Assembly (NCBI RefSeq): GCF_014646095.1 | Contig: NZ_BMMU01000013.1 | Coordinates: forward strand, 1-64,000 | From: Streptomyces lacrimifluminis | Lineage (GTDB): Bacteria; Actinomycetota; Actinomycetes; Streptomycetales; Streptomycetaceae | DNA: 64,000 nucleotides | Direction: 5' to 3' | Part shown: piece after piece, positions 7,944-15,678 of the stretch | How the letters are laid out: each line of letters starts with the position of its first letter | How positions within the stretch are numbered: the stretch's first letter is position 1 | The notes under the pieces: model-generated | What the model saw: only the letters and a program-made list of their open reading frames with translations | The model's database searches: none | What the model was told of the DNA's origin: nothing | Position numbers and translations under genes: made by a program

Positions 7944-9214
7944 CGACGGCCGAGGGGGCGGAGGAGGCCACGGGGACGTCCGCGGCGCTCGCCGAGCCCG
8001 TGGAGCGGGTCGGGCGGGGGTGGACCGCCTCGCTCTCGCTCGCCAACGGGGCGATCTGGGTGGGCTGGTTCGGGCCGCTGCAGATCCTTCTCGCCTCCCA
8101 GGCCGAGGACTTCGCGCCCGGCACCGGGATGTCGAAGGAGACCCTGCTGGCGTGGGTGGCGGGGGCGGGTGCCCTGGTGTCGCTGGCGGCGAACCCGTTC
8201 TTCGGCGCGCTGTCGGACCGTACGACGTCACGGTGGGGGCGCCGTACGCCGTGGATCGTGGCCGGCGCGGTGGGAGGTGCGCTGGCGTTGCTGCTGCTGG
8301 CGGGGGCGGGCGGGCTGTGGACGATGGTGGCGGGGTGGTGCCTGGTCCAGCTGGCCCTGAACGCGGCCTTCGCCGCCGTCACGGCCGCCGTCCCCGACCG
8401 CGTCCCCCGGCTCCAACGAGGCTCCGTGGGAGGCTGGTTGGGTGTCGCGCAGATCCTCGGCGTGGTCGGTGGGACGGGCCTGGCGACAGCGGTGGGCGGG
8501 GTGGGCGCCGGCTACGCGGCATGCGCGGCGTTCACGTTGCTGGGTGTGCTGCCGTACGTCCTGCGGCACAAGGATCTGCGGCTCGCGGTCGCGGACCTGC
8601 CCGCGTGGTCCTGGCGGACCTTCCTGGCCGGGTTCTGGCTGAGCCCGCGGCGTTATCCGGACCTGGGCTGGGCGTGGCTGACCCGTTTCCTGATCAACCT
8701 GAGCAACGCGCTGGTGCTGCTGTACCTCCTGTACTACCTGCGCGACCGCCTCGACCACTCCGACCCCGAGCAGGGCGTCCTGGTCCTGACGGCGGTGAAC
8801 GGTGTGACGCTGCTCGCCACCGTCGTCGTCGGCGGGGCCTGGTCGGACCGGGTGGGCCGCCGCAAGCCGTTCGTGCTCTGGTCGGGCGTGCTGATGGCGG
8901 TGGCGACGGCGATGCTGGCCGGCTGGCAGACCTGGCCGGGGGCGATCGTCGCGGCGGCGGTCCTCGGGGTCGGCTTCGGCGTCTTCACGTCGGTCGACTT
9001 CGCCCTGATGACGGATGTCCTGCCGAAGGCGCTGGACCGGGGCAAGGACCTCGGTGTGATCAACGTCGCCAACGCCCTGCCCCAGGTGGCGGCGCCGGCC
9101 CTCGCGGCACCGATCGTGACGTATCTGGGCGGGTACCGGGTGCTGTATCTGGTGGCCGCGGTGATCGGGCTGGCGGGGGCGGTGCTGGTGGGACGGATCC
9201 GGGGGGTGGACTGA
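7940..9214 (+). CDS. MFS transporter (probable disaccharide/beta-glucoside permease)
   Basis: This 424-aa polytopic membrane protein has about 12 hydrophobic helices. It carries the MFS loop motif between helices 2 and 3 (GALSDRTTSRWGRRTPWI) and a matching one in the second half (GGAWSDRVGRRKPFVLW), with a central cytoplasmic loop around residues 215-240. The GTG start overlaps the glucosidase stop (GTGA), which implies translational coupling. Import of the glucosidase's substrate is inferred from context. The overall pattern resembles SLC45/GPH-like sugar carriers. Confidence 0.85.
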   Translation: MTTAEGAEEATGTSAALAEPVERVGRGWTASLSLANGAIWVGWFGPLQILLASQAEDFAPGTGMSKETLLAWVAGAGALVSLAANPFFGALSDRTTSRWGRRTPWIVAGAVGGALALLLLAGAGGLWTMVAGWCLVQLALNAAFAAVTAAVPDRVPRLQRGSVGGWLGVAQILGVVGGTGLATAVGGVGAGYAACAAFTLLGVLPYVLRHKDLRLAVADLPAWSWRTFLAGFWLSPRRYPDLGWAWLTRFLINLSNALVLLYLLYYLRDRLDHSDPEQGVLVLTAVNGVTLLATVVVGGAWSDRVGRRKPFVLWSGVLMAVATAMLAGWQTWPGAIVAAAVLGVGFGVFTSVDFALMTDVLPKALDRGKDLGVINVANALPQVAAPALAAPIVTYLGGYRVLYLVAAVIGLAGAVLVGRIRGVD

Positions 9215-9292
9215 CCTGGGCCGGAGCGGCCCGGCCCGACGATCCGGTGCCGGGCCCCCTGCCGCCCCGGACTCCCTGTCGCGCTGACCGCG

Positions 9293-9337
9293 CTCGCCCT
9301 CGAACTCCCCCAGAGGAGGACCCCCAGACGGGCTGGG
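9293..9337 (-). repeat. Partial copy of the dispersed GC-rich element
   Basis: The stretch CTCGAACTCCCCCAGAGG, then GACCCCCAGACGGGCT, is the reverse complement of the left part of the element at 32735 (AGCCCGTCTGGGGGTC, then CTGGGGGAGTTCGAGGG). It sits between the convergent MFS and era genes, where it may help terminate transcription. Confidence 0.65.
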
Positions 9338-9477
9338 AGTGCCGACCGGCGCTTGAGGGACACCGCAGGAGTACCGCAGGCATACCGCCTGGACGGGAAA
9401 CGCCAACCCGCGGCGCCAGCTTCAAGAGCGTGCGCAAACAGACGGGAAACAGGCGGGCCAGTGGGGAGGAGAGCCCG

Positions 9478-10452
9478 TCAGAACCCGAGCTTCCGCAGCT
9501 GGCGAGGATCCCGCTGCCAGTCCTTCGCGACCTTCACATGCAGGTCCAGGAAGACCGGCGTGCCCAGCAGCGCCTCGATCTGCTTCCGGCTCTTGATGCC
9601 GACGTCCTTCAGCCGCTTGCCCTTCGGGCCGATGATGATGCCCTTCTGGCTGGGCCGCTCGATGTAGACGAACGCGTGGATGTCGAGGAGCGGCTTGTCG
9701 GCGGGGCGGTCCTCGCGGGGGATCATCTCCTCGACCACGACCGCGATCGAGTGGGGGAGCTCGTCGCGTACGCCCTCCAGCGCCGCCTCCCGGATCAGCT
9801 CCGCGATCATGACCTGCTCCGGCTCGTCCGTGAGGTCGCCCTCCGGGTAGAGCGGCGGGCCCTCGGGCAGCAGCGGCACGAGCAGGTCTGCCAGCAGGTC
9901 CACCTGCTTGTCGGCGACCGCCGAGACGGGCACGATCTCGGCCCACTCGAAGCCGAGTTCCCGGCCGAGCTGGTCGATCGCGATGAGCTGCTCGGCCAGT
10001 GCCCTGCCCTCGACCAGGTCGGTCTTCGTCACGATCGCGATCTTCGGCGTCTTCTTGATCGCCGCCAGTTCCTTCGCGATGAAACGGTCACCGGGGCCGA
10101 GCTTCTCGTTCGCCGGGAGGCAGAAGCCGATGACGTCCACCTCGGCCCAGGTCGTACGCACCACGTCGTTCAGGCGTTCGCCCAGCAGCGTGCGCGGCTT
10201 GTGGAGCCCCGGGGTGTCGACCAGGATCAGCTGCGCGTCCGGGCGGTGCACGATGCCCCGTACGGTGTGCCGCGTCGTCTGCGGCTGGTCCGCGGTGATC
10301 GCCACCTTCCGGCCGACCAGAGCGTTCGTGAGGGTGGACTTGCCCGCGTTGGGGCGGCCCACGAAGCAGGCGAAGCCGGCGCGGTGCGCGGCCGATCCGC
10401 CCGACGGAACGGTCGGCTCGGTCGGCTCGGATGACGGTGTACGAACACTCAT
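9478..10452 (-). CDS. era: GTPase Era
   Basis: Era is an essential GTPase that binds 16S rRNA and assists 30S ribosome maturation. The protein of about 324 aa has the P-loop GRPNAGKST, switch motifs QTTRHTVRG and DTPGLHKP, the specificity motif TKTD, and a C-terminal KH domain with IIIGPKGKRLKDVG. I place the start at the ATG at 10452 (MSVRTPSS), 11 bases after AGGGA. In-frame ATGs at 10461 and 10524 give N-terminal extensions without domain content. It lies apart from the PhoH-YbeY-CNNM run it normally follows. Confidence 0.95.
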   Translation of the reverse strand: MSVRTPSSEPTEPTVPSGGSAAHRAGFACFVGRPNAGKSTLTNALVGRKVAITADQPQTTRHTVRGIVHRPDAQLILVDTPGLHKPRTLLGERLNDVVRTTWAEVDVIGFCLPANEKLGPGDRFIAKELAAIKKTPKIAIVTKTDLVEGRALAEQLIAIDQLGRELGFEWAEIVPVSAVADKQVDLLADLLVPLLPEGPPLYPEGDLTDEPEQVMIAELIREAALEGVRDELPHSIAVVVEEMIPREDRPADKPLLDIHAFVYIERPSQKGIIIGPKGKRLKDVGIKSRKQIEALLGTPVFLDLHVKVAKDWQRDPRQLRKLGF

Positions 10453-10682
10453 GGCGCCCATTGTCCCTGATCCACGGGGCCCCACCGCACGCAGAGCCCC
10501 GCCAGGGCCCTCCGACGGGTCCACGGCACACCGGCGACGACCTTACGGTGGCACGCCCGGACGGCATACGATCACGGCGTCCTGGGCCACGGAGCCCCGG
10601 TCCCGTCCTCCGTTCGCTCCCTCGCCCACTCCCCCGCCCACTCCCCGGTCCACCCCTCCGCGCAGAAGGTCAAGAGCCAGGT

Positions 10683-11021
10683 ATGAAGCTCATCACCGCG
10701 ATCGTCAAGCCGTACCGCCTCGACGAGGTCAAGACCGCGCTCCAGGAAGTCGGCGTACACGGTCTGACCGTGACCGAGGCCAGCGGGTACGGGCGCCAGC
10801 GCGGGCACACCGAGGTGTACCGCGGCGCCGAGTACCAGGTCGACCTCGTCCCCAAGGTCCGTATCGAGGTCGTCGTCGACGACGCGGACGCCGAGACGGC
10901 CGTCGAGGCGATCGTCAGGGCCGCGCGGACGGGCAAGATCGGCGACGGCAAGGTGTGGGCGCTGCCCGTCGAGACGGTCGTACGGGTGCGGACGGGCGAA
11001 CGCGGCCCGGACGCGCTCTGA
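10683..11021 (+). CDS. PII-family nitrogen regulatory protein
   Basis: This 112-aa PII protein senses ATP/ADP and 2-oxoglutarate and controls partner proteins. The T-loop is intact (RGHTEVYRGAEYQVDLVPK, with Tyr51 as the usual modification site), as are the B-loop (TGKIGDGKVWAL) and C-loop. AGAGCCAG lies close upstream of the ATG. It has neither amtB nor glnD as neighbour, unlike the canonical streptomycete amtB-glnK-glnD operon, so it is a second, orphan PII. An uncharacterised gene begins 13 bases downstream and may be its partner. Confidence 0.9.
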   Translation: MKLITAIVKPYRLDEVKTALQEVGVHGLTVTEASGYGRQRGHTEVYRGAEYQVDLVPKVRIEVVVDDADAETAVEAIVRAARTGKIGDGKVWALPVETVVRVRTGERGPDAL

Positions 11022-11034
11022 GGGGGGACGCGCC

Positions 11035-11427
11035 GTGATCGGGGGGCCCGGTGGCGGGTGGTACGTGCTCGTCGAGAGGATGTCGGCGGGTCACAGCGAC
11101 TCCACCTGGAGTCTCGACGAGAAGCTGCACGTCGACGGCGGGAGGGAACAAGCCCTGTCCCGTGCCGAGGAGTTGAGCCTCTCCTACGCGGACGACCAAC
11201 CGGGCGGCGGGGCGCTGTACGGCTACCTCTCGTTCCGTACGTCCGAGACGAGCTGGCTCGTCGAACTCAGCCGGGAGTTCTGGTTCGAGGGCCGGGACGA
11301 GCCCAGGACCGCCACGAAGCACGTGCGGATATCCGTCGCGCAGCTCGTGGGGTCGCGGGAGACCCCGCCCGCCGAACCCCCCGCCGGGAAGAAGGGCATA
11401 CTGCGCCGGGCTTTGGGCCGCGACTAG
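11035..11427 (+). CDS. Hypothetical protein downstream of PII
   Basis: A 130-aa soluble protein starts at GTG 11035, preceded by AGGGGGG. It is Trp-, Ser- and Glu-rich (STWSLDEKLHVDGG, SFRTSETSWLVELSREFWFEG) and ends in a basic tail (GKKGILRRALGRD). There is no signal peptide, membrane helix or motif I recognise. Thirteen bases separate it from the PII gene, so the two are probably one transcript. Its last codons form one arm of a strong hairpin terminator. Confidence 0.75.
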   Translation: MIGGPGGGWYVLVERMSAGHSDSTWSLDEKLHVDGGREQALSRAEELSLSYADDQPGGGALYGYLSFRTSETSWLVELSREFWFEGRDEPRTATKHVRISVAQLVGSRETPPAEPPAGKKGILRRALGRD

Positions 11428-11446
11428 AGCCCGGCGGAGTATGCCC
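11394..11446. terminator. Bidirectional hairpin spanning two convergent stop codons
   Basis: GGGCATACTGCGCCGGGCT (11394-11412) pairs with AGCCCGGCGGAGTATGCCC (11428-11446), with one mismatch in 19 positions and a 15-base loop. The stem covers the last codons of the plus-strand gene and reaches the stop codon of the minus-strand DUF916 gene, so one structure can end both transcripts. Confidence 0.8.
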
Positions 11447-12438
11447 TAGGCGGCCTGGGCGTGATCGGCGCGCCGCCCGCGCTTTCCGGGCCGCGCCCTG
11501 CGTGCCCTGACCGCCAGTACGGTCCCCACCGCGCCGAACACGACCAGCACCACCGCCATGAGCCACGGCAGCGCGAAGAAGGACACGCTCGCCGACTCTC
11601 GGGTGTCCTTGGCGGACGCCGTCAACGTGATGTCGCCCCAGTCGAGTTGGGGTGCGCCGTGCCAGGGTTCGGTGAGCCGGACCCGTTGGCCGGGCAGCAG
11701 CTCGGAGGGGATCCTGGTGAGGTCGCGGGCGAGCAGCGTACGGCCGAACAAGCCCTGTGCCCGCACCTCCACCCGGGGGTCGAGAGTGACGTTCCCGGTG
11801 TTGTGGAGGGTGTAGGAGATCGTGGCGGTGCTGTCGCCGAGGCCGGGGACGAGCGGCTGGTGGTGGCTGATCCGGACCCGCTCGACGGCGATCGCGGAGA
11901 CGGCCGGCCCGTTCACCCGCAGATAGACCCGCGCTCCGACCGCCCGCTGCACCCCGAGTGCCAGGGAGCCGTCGCCCGCGTCGATCCGTTCGTCGAGGGC
12001 GACCAACGCGCCCACGTGGTCGCCGGGTTCGGCCCCTTCGGGCACCCGGAGGGTGAAGGGGACGGTGACCGACTTGTGCGGGGGCACGGTGACCCGGGGC
12101 TTCGCGGGCCGCGCCCAGGCGCCGACGCCGCGCTGCTTCTCGTCGAGGGTGCGTACCGCGAACCCGCCGTCGCGGGCGGTGTTGTAGGCGTCGGCCGCGT
12201 ACAGCCGGAAGGTGAGCGGCTCGCCCGTCTTGTTGGAGACGGTGACCTTGTCCTGGACGGTCGTGCCGGGATCGGCGGAGAGGTAGAAGTACGGGCGCTG
12301 TGCCACGGCGGAGGCGATGGGGAAGACCGACCAACTGCCGTTGTCGGCGGCTCGGGCGGGGGCGGGCGTCAGGAGTGACGCACCGAGCGCCGCCAGCAGC
12401 AGCATGGGCAGCGCGAGAAGGACGTACGGCTTACGCAT
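11446..12438 (-). CDS. DUF916-type membrane-anchored protein (WxL-interacting-like)
   Basis: This 330-aa exported protein has a signal peptide (1-30, ARA/AD), two Ig-like beta domains, a single membrane helix at about 290-311 and a basic cytoplasmic tail. The beginning (SWSVFPIASAVAQRPYFYLSADPGTTVQDKVTVSNKT) and the DHVGALVAL region match the DUF916/WxLIP pattern known from WxL clusters of Firmicutes, whose members bind peptidoglycan and WxL proteins. The partner WxL-like gene lies directly upstream, in the same frame. GGGGGT sits eight bases before the ATG. Surface anchoring of its partner is inferred. Confidence 0.75.
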   Translation of the reverse strand: MRKPYVLLALPMLLLAALGASLLTPAPARAADNGSWSVFPIASAVAQRPYFYLSADPGTTVQDKVTVSNKTGEPLTFRLYAADAYNTARDGGFAVRTLDEKQRGVGAWARPAKPRVTVPPHKSVTVPFTLRVPEGAEPGDHVGALVALDERIDAGDGSLALGVQRAVGARVYLRVNGPAVSAIAVERVRISHHQPLVPGLGDSTATISYTLHNTGNVTLDPRVEVRAQGLFGRTLLARDLTRIPSELLPGQRVRLTEPWHGAPQLDWGDITLTASAKDTRESASVSFFALPWLMAVVLVVFGAVGTVLAVRARRARPGKRGRRADHAQAA

Positions 12439-12510
12439 GGGTGCGGACCCCCACGGAAGAGGTAGGTGGGCGGGCGGGTGCGCGCCCGGCCACCGGATGA
12501 CGAACGGCCG

Positions 12511-12584
12511 TTCAGGTACTGGTAGTTCATGTGCTGGTTGTTCAGGAACCGGGTTTTCAGGAACTGGTAGTTCGGATGGGAATG
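12511..12584. repeat. 15-bp imperfect tandem repeats between WxL and DUF916 genes
   Basis: Five degenerate units begin with TTC at 12511, 12526, 12541, 12556 and 12571; the first and fourth are TTCAGGTACTGGTAG and TTCAGGAACTGGTAG. Fifteen bases is five codons. On the minus strand the array reads as repeated LPVPE-like pentapeptides in frame with both flanking genes, with no stop codon in between. Confidence 0.85.
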
Positions 12585-12615
12585 TTCGGATGAGCGTTGT
12601 CCGGACGGACGGTGC

Positions 12616-13962
12616 TCAGGTGAGGGTGAGGGTCAGGACGCCGGAGTACGAGCCCGGCGGGGTGAACGCCGGTACGTCCAGCGACAGTCCGGCGTCGACG
12701 GTGAACTCACCGCCGGTGACCGCCCCGTCGGGTGCGGAGGCCAGGGTGGCTCCCGTACCGCCCACCGCACCGGGGGACCCTGGCCGGCAGGTGCTGGGAC
12801 TTCCGGCCTTGGTGGCGCAGGCCGGGGTCCAACTGAGCTTGCCGGCATCGATCTTGGCGCCGGGTCCGGTGAAGTCGGTGACCTTGCCTGTTAGGGACCA
12901 GCCCGCGGGTCCGCCGCGGAAGTCCTTGACGGTCACTGTCTGCAGCGAGCCCGTGGACGGCCCGCCCTTGCCGAAGTCGACCGTCTTCAACTGGACGGCG
13001 TCCCCGGCCTGGGTCATGGACAGGTCACCGGCCTTGACGGTGGTGGTGAGCTTCTGGCTGTTGTCGGGAACGGGCGTGTCGTCGATGACGACGTAGGCGG
13101 CCGGACCGGCGCCCTTGCTGTCGCTCCACGCGCTGCCCTCGTACGCCACGACCCCGGTCGTCGTCTTGTCGCTGACGGCGAGGGTGCCGCTGAAGGAGCC
13201 CTGGGAGTTGGCGGTCACGGTCGCGGTGTCGGCGGTCTGGGCGGACCCGGACCGGCCGGCGAGCGTGACCGTGGCACCGGGGGTGAAGTTGGCGCCGCTC
13301 ACGGCGACCCCGGCTCCGGGTGCCCCGGAGGCCGAACCCAGCGTGATGGCACGGGTGTTGGTCTGGGTCCCGTCCGTTGCCGTGATCGTCTCGGAGACGG
13401 GCGCGGGCGGGGTGATGAGCGTGCACGGGGTGTCCAGCTCAAGGATGTAGCTGGTGTGGATGTTGTAGTCGCCGGGCGAGAGGGTGATCGCGCCGGGCGC
13501 GGTGACGGTGAAGGTGCCGGTCATCGAGAAGGGCGGGAAGGCGCCCTTGCCGGGCACGGGGTCGTTCTTCTTGGGCCCCGCGACGGTGAGGGTGCCGGTC
13601 TGCGCTCCGCCCAGGGTGACCTTTCCGGTGGGCGTCATGATGTCGGCGGGCAGGGCGAGATCGGTGGGGTTGCTGGCGGCGGGCTTGACCACCGTGTACG
13701 TCACGGTGACGGTGTCGCCGACCTTGGGCGTGGCGTTGTCCACCGTTATCTGCCCGGTGGTGGTGCCGTCGATCGGCGGAAGGCCCGCGATCGGCGGCGG
13801 TACGCAGTGCGTGGCGTAGTCCACGGCGGCGGACGCCGTGGTGACTGCTCCGGCCGGGACGGCCAGCGCACCGCCCGCGGTGACCGCCAGCGCGGTCGCC
13901 CCGAGCAGTGCGGCCAGGCGTCGTCTTCGACCGGTCGAACCCATGGATGCCGTGTTGGCCAT
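12616..13962 (-). CDS. Secreted WxL-domain-like surface protein
   Basis: This is a 448-aa exported protein with a twin-Arg-rich signal peptide (RRRR near 12-15, AGA cleavage about 39). Domain 1 (about 45-190) is bounded by Cys53 and Cys180. A TIG/IPT-like beta domain (205-295) follows. The C-terminal domain (305-448) carries the WxL motif at 355-357 (GWSLTGKVTDF) and ends SGVLTLTLT, as WxL domains do. WxL domains attach non-covalently to the cell wall. The DUF916 gene lies just downstream. A promoter (14019-14047) matches one before the third cluster gene. The WxL assignment rests on motifs only. Confidence 0.7.
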   Translation of the reverse strand: MANTASMGSTGRRRRLAALLGATALAVTAGGALAVPAGAVTTASAAVDYATHCVPPPIAGLPPIDGTTTGQITVDNATPKVGDTVTVTYTVVKPAASNPTDLALPADIMTPTGKVTLGGAQTGTLTVAGPKKNDPVPGKGAFPPFSMTGTFTVTAPGAITLSPGDYNIHTSYILELDTPCTLITPPAPVSETITATDGTQTNTRAITLGSASGAPGAGVAVSGANFTPGATVTLAGRSGSAQTADTATVTANSQGSFSGTLAVSDKTTTGVVAYEGSAWSDSKGAGPAAYVVIDDTPVPDNSQKLTTTVKAGDLSMTQAGDAVQLKTVDFGKGGPSTGSLQTVTVKDFRGGPAGWSLTGKVTDFTGPGAKIDAGKLSWTPACATKAGSPSTCRPGSPGAVGGTGATLASAPDGAVTGGEFTVDAGLSLDVPAFTPPGSYSGVLTLTLT

Positions 13963-14018
13963 GGTTGCCCCCTCTGAGGGATGCGGGCGCAGCGGCTCAT
14001 CTGCGCCGACAGGGGGCC

Positions 14019-14047
14019 ATTGATGTGCAGGCCGTGTGAGAAGTCAA
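14019..14047 (-). promoter_or_regulatory. Promoter of the WxL-like gene (TTGACT-N17-ATCAAT)
   Basis: On the minus strand TTGACT is followed after exactly 17 bases by ATCAAT, then GG, giving a leader of about 50 bases to the ATG at 13962. The same hexamer spacing and the ATCAATGG downstream element precede the secreted-protein gene at 14715, which suggests co-regulation by a housekeeping-type sigma factor. Confidence 0.6.
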
Positions 14048-14217
14048 TGCAATCTCACGGAATGCTGCTCCTTTCCGGGGGACTGGCCCCCGGACCCACG
14101 TGCAGCCGCGGCAAGTGAACTGACGACCCATCAGTTCACGATGGCAAATGACCGACGCCGCCGTGGAGCGGGCGACGCCGGTCGTTTCACCTGAGGAGGT
14201 GCGGTCAAGCGGGCCCG

Positions 14218-14715
14218 TCACTCGTAGACGAACGGTCCCGGTGACTGGTTTGCGGTCGGGTTACAGGTCACGGTGATGCCGAAGAGCACCATCTTGAGGG
14301 TGCCGCCGCCCGCTTCCAGGCTGTCGCCGGAGGCGACGGTGCCGGTCAGCGGGCCGACGGTGACCGTGGCACCGGTGGCCGTTGCCGGGTTCTTGGTGCC
14401 GGTGAAGGCGGTGGTACCGCCGGTCGCCTTCGCCAGGGTCAGCGTGGAGGCGATCGAGTCGGCGGCGAGAGGGAGCGGGGCGGTGATGTTCGAGCTGACG
14501 GTGATCGTGGCCGAGGTGCCGGCCTGAGTGGCGGTGAGGACCGTCGAACCGCCGCCGAACAGACCGCAGTTGTAGGCGACCGTCGCGGAGGTGGGGGCGA
14601 CGGCCGCGGCTGCCGGAGCGAAGGCCAGACCGGTGACGGCGAGCGAGCCCGCCGCGAGTACCGCACCGATACCGAACCGCCTGCGCGCAGGCGGGCGTAC
14701 TGACGTGCTTCTCAT
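14218..14715 (-). CDS. Small secreted protein, WxL cluster
   Basis: This 165-aa exported protein has a signal peptide ending around AAAAVA and a Thr/Ala-rich beta-type mature part with one Cys near each end (VAYNCGLFGG and GITVTCNPTAN). The layout, Cys early and late with a stretch APLPLAADSI in between, resembles domain 1 of the adjacent WxL-like protein, so a shared fold is likely. AGGGAA precedes the ATG at 14715; an ATG-less extension to 14751 is unlikely. The function is unknown; a surface ligand or adhesin presented by the cluster is inferred. Confidence 0.7.
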   Translation of the reverse strand: MRSTSVRPPARRRFGIGAVLAAGSLAVTGLAFAPAAAAVAPTSATVAYNCGLFGGGSTVLTATQAGTSATITVSSNITAPLPLAADSIASTLTLAKATGGTTAFTGTKNPATATGATVTVGPLTGTVASGDSLEAGGGTLKMVLFGITVTCNPTANQSPGPFVYE

Positions 14716-14859
14716 CGATCGGATTCCCTTCCCTGGTACGGGAATTGCCATGTGGGGAATTGCGATGTGGGGGGTACGGCGGCCGGGTGCGGTCAGCCGC
14801 GGGGCGGGTGCGGGGCGCCGCGCGGGGGAATCTGACGGTCCGTCGGAAGAGCGGGTTCC

Positions 14860-14888
14860 ATTGATGCGTGGGTTGCTCGCGATTGCAA
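14860..14888 (-). promoter_or_regulatory. Promoter of the small secreted gene (TTGCAA-N17-ATCAAT)
   Basis: TTGCAA and ATCAATGG are separated by 17 bases on the minus strand, the same geometry as the WxL-gene promoter. The remaining sequence up to 14966 shows no gene. Confidence 0.5.
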
Positions 14889-14966
14889 GAGACGCTCGAC
14901 GGGTTCTTGCGGGGCGCCGCGAAAGTGGCCGAAGAACAACCCTCGCCCAGGCGCCCGGGGCTCACC

Positions 14967-15326
14967 TCACCCGGCGGACACCGTCACCCGTACGACTCCG
15001 TCCGGCGCGGCCACATGCACGGGGGTCGCAGGTCCGCCCAGATCCCGTACGGCCGCCAGGTCCTCCGCCGGGACCTCCGCCGCGGCGGTCACGACCGCCG
15101 CCGCCTCCAGCGAATTCGCGCCGGACGCCACCGCCATGGCCACGGCCGTCCGCAGCGCGCTCAGCTTCAGCGAGTCGAGGGAGACCGTCCCGGCGACATA
15201 CGTACGCCCGGTCTCGTCCCGTACGGCCGCCCCCTCGGGGACGCCGTTGCGGGCCCGGGCGGAGCGGGCGAGGGTGACGATCTTGCGGTCCTCGGGATCG
15301 AGGTCCGGCGCGGTGCTTTCGGTCAT
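14967..15326 (-). CDS. Cytidine-deaminase-like protein, catalytic motif absent
   Basis: This 119-aa protein aligns by pattern with the first half of cytidine deaminase (IVTLARSARARNGVPEGAAVRDETGRTYVAGTV, then LKLSALRTAVAMAVASG). The zinc and proton-shuttle motif CAER is replaced by SALR, and the second PCxxC motif is missing. It therefore cannot be a standard deaminase and is probably a retained structural or regulatory homologue. In actinobacteria such a gene normally sits between CNNM/CorC and era. Here it is about 10 kb from one and 4.5 kb from the other. I start at MTEST; an upstream in-frame start at 15380 is possible. Confidence 0.8.
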   Translation of the reverse strand: MTESTAPDLDPEDRKIVTLARSARARNGVPEGAAVRDETGRTYVAGTVSLDSLKLSALRTAVAMAVASGANSLEAAAVVTAAAEVPAEDLAAVRDLGGPATPVHVAAPDGVVRVTVSAG

Positions 15327-15464
15327 GCCCCGAGCATACTTACGCGGTTTGTCCCCTGCTGAGGCCGCCTGGGGCGTCATGACACAAGGAAGTCACACAA
15401 GAACAGGTATCAGGTACGGGCGATCAGGGCATGACCCAGGAACCGCGAGCCATGAGGAGGCGTT

Positions 15465-15572
15465 ATGAACCGCCAGACCCGCATCCGCGTCATTCGTCGG
15501 CCCAGCGCTCCTTCGCCCCGCGACCTCCCCATCGACCGCAGGACGCCCTCGGGCCGCATCCTGCCGTACTAG
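15465..15572 (+). CDS. Small basic peptide ORF (35 aa)
   Basis: An ATG seven bases after GAGGAGG opens a 35-codon frame, highly basic at the start (MNRQTRIRVIRRP) and ending SGRILPY. A strong hairpin terminator begins 34 bases after the stop, so this is a compact transcription unit. I recognise no family. The strong RBS and terminator favour a real small protein; the function is unknown. Confidence 0.5.
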   Translation: MNRQTRIRVIRRPSAPSPRDLPIDRRTPSGRILPY

Positions 15573-15605
15573 GACCCGAGCTGTGCATCGTCCCGCACAC
15601 GACCG

Positions 15606-15645
15606 CGCCCCCGAGTCTCCGTACAGGACGGAGGCCTCGGGGGCG
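15606..15645 (+). terminator. Hairpin terminator
   Basis: CGCCCCCGAG (15606-15615) pairs with CTCGGGGGCG (15636-15645). A second stem, CTCCGT/ACGGAG, lies inside. It ends the small-ORF transcript and lies just beyond the 3' end of the minus-strand SH3-like gene, so it could serve both. Confidence 0.75.
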
Positions 15646-15678
15646 ACATGCGCAGAGGGATCGGGCGGGGTGAACCGG

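Noticed and set aside
9215..9235. Terminator after the MFS gene (GGGCC/GGCCC)
   Set aside because: Only five base pairs with no U-tract, too weak to call in this GC-rich background.
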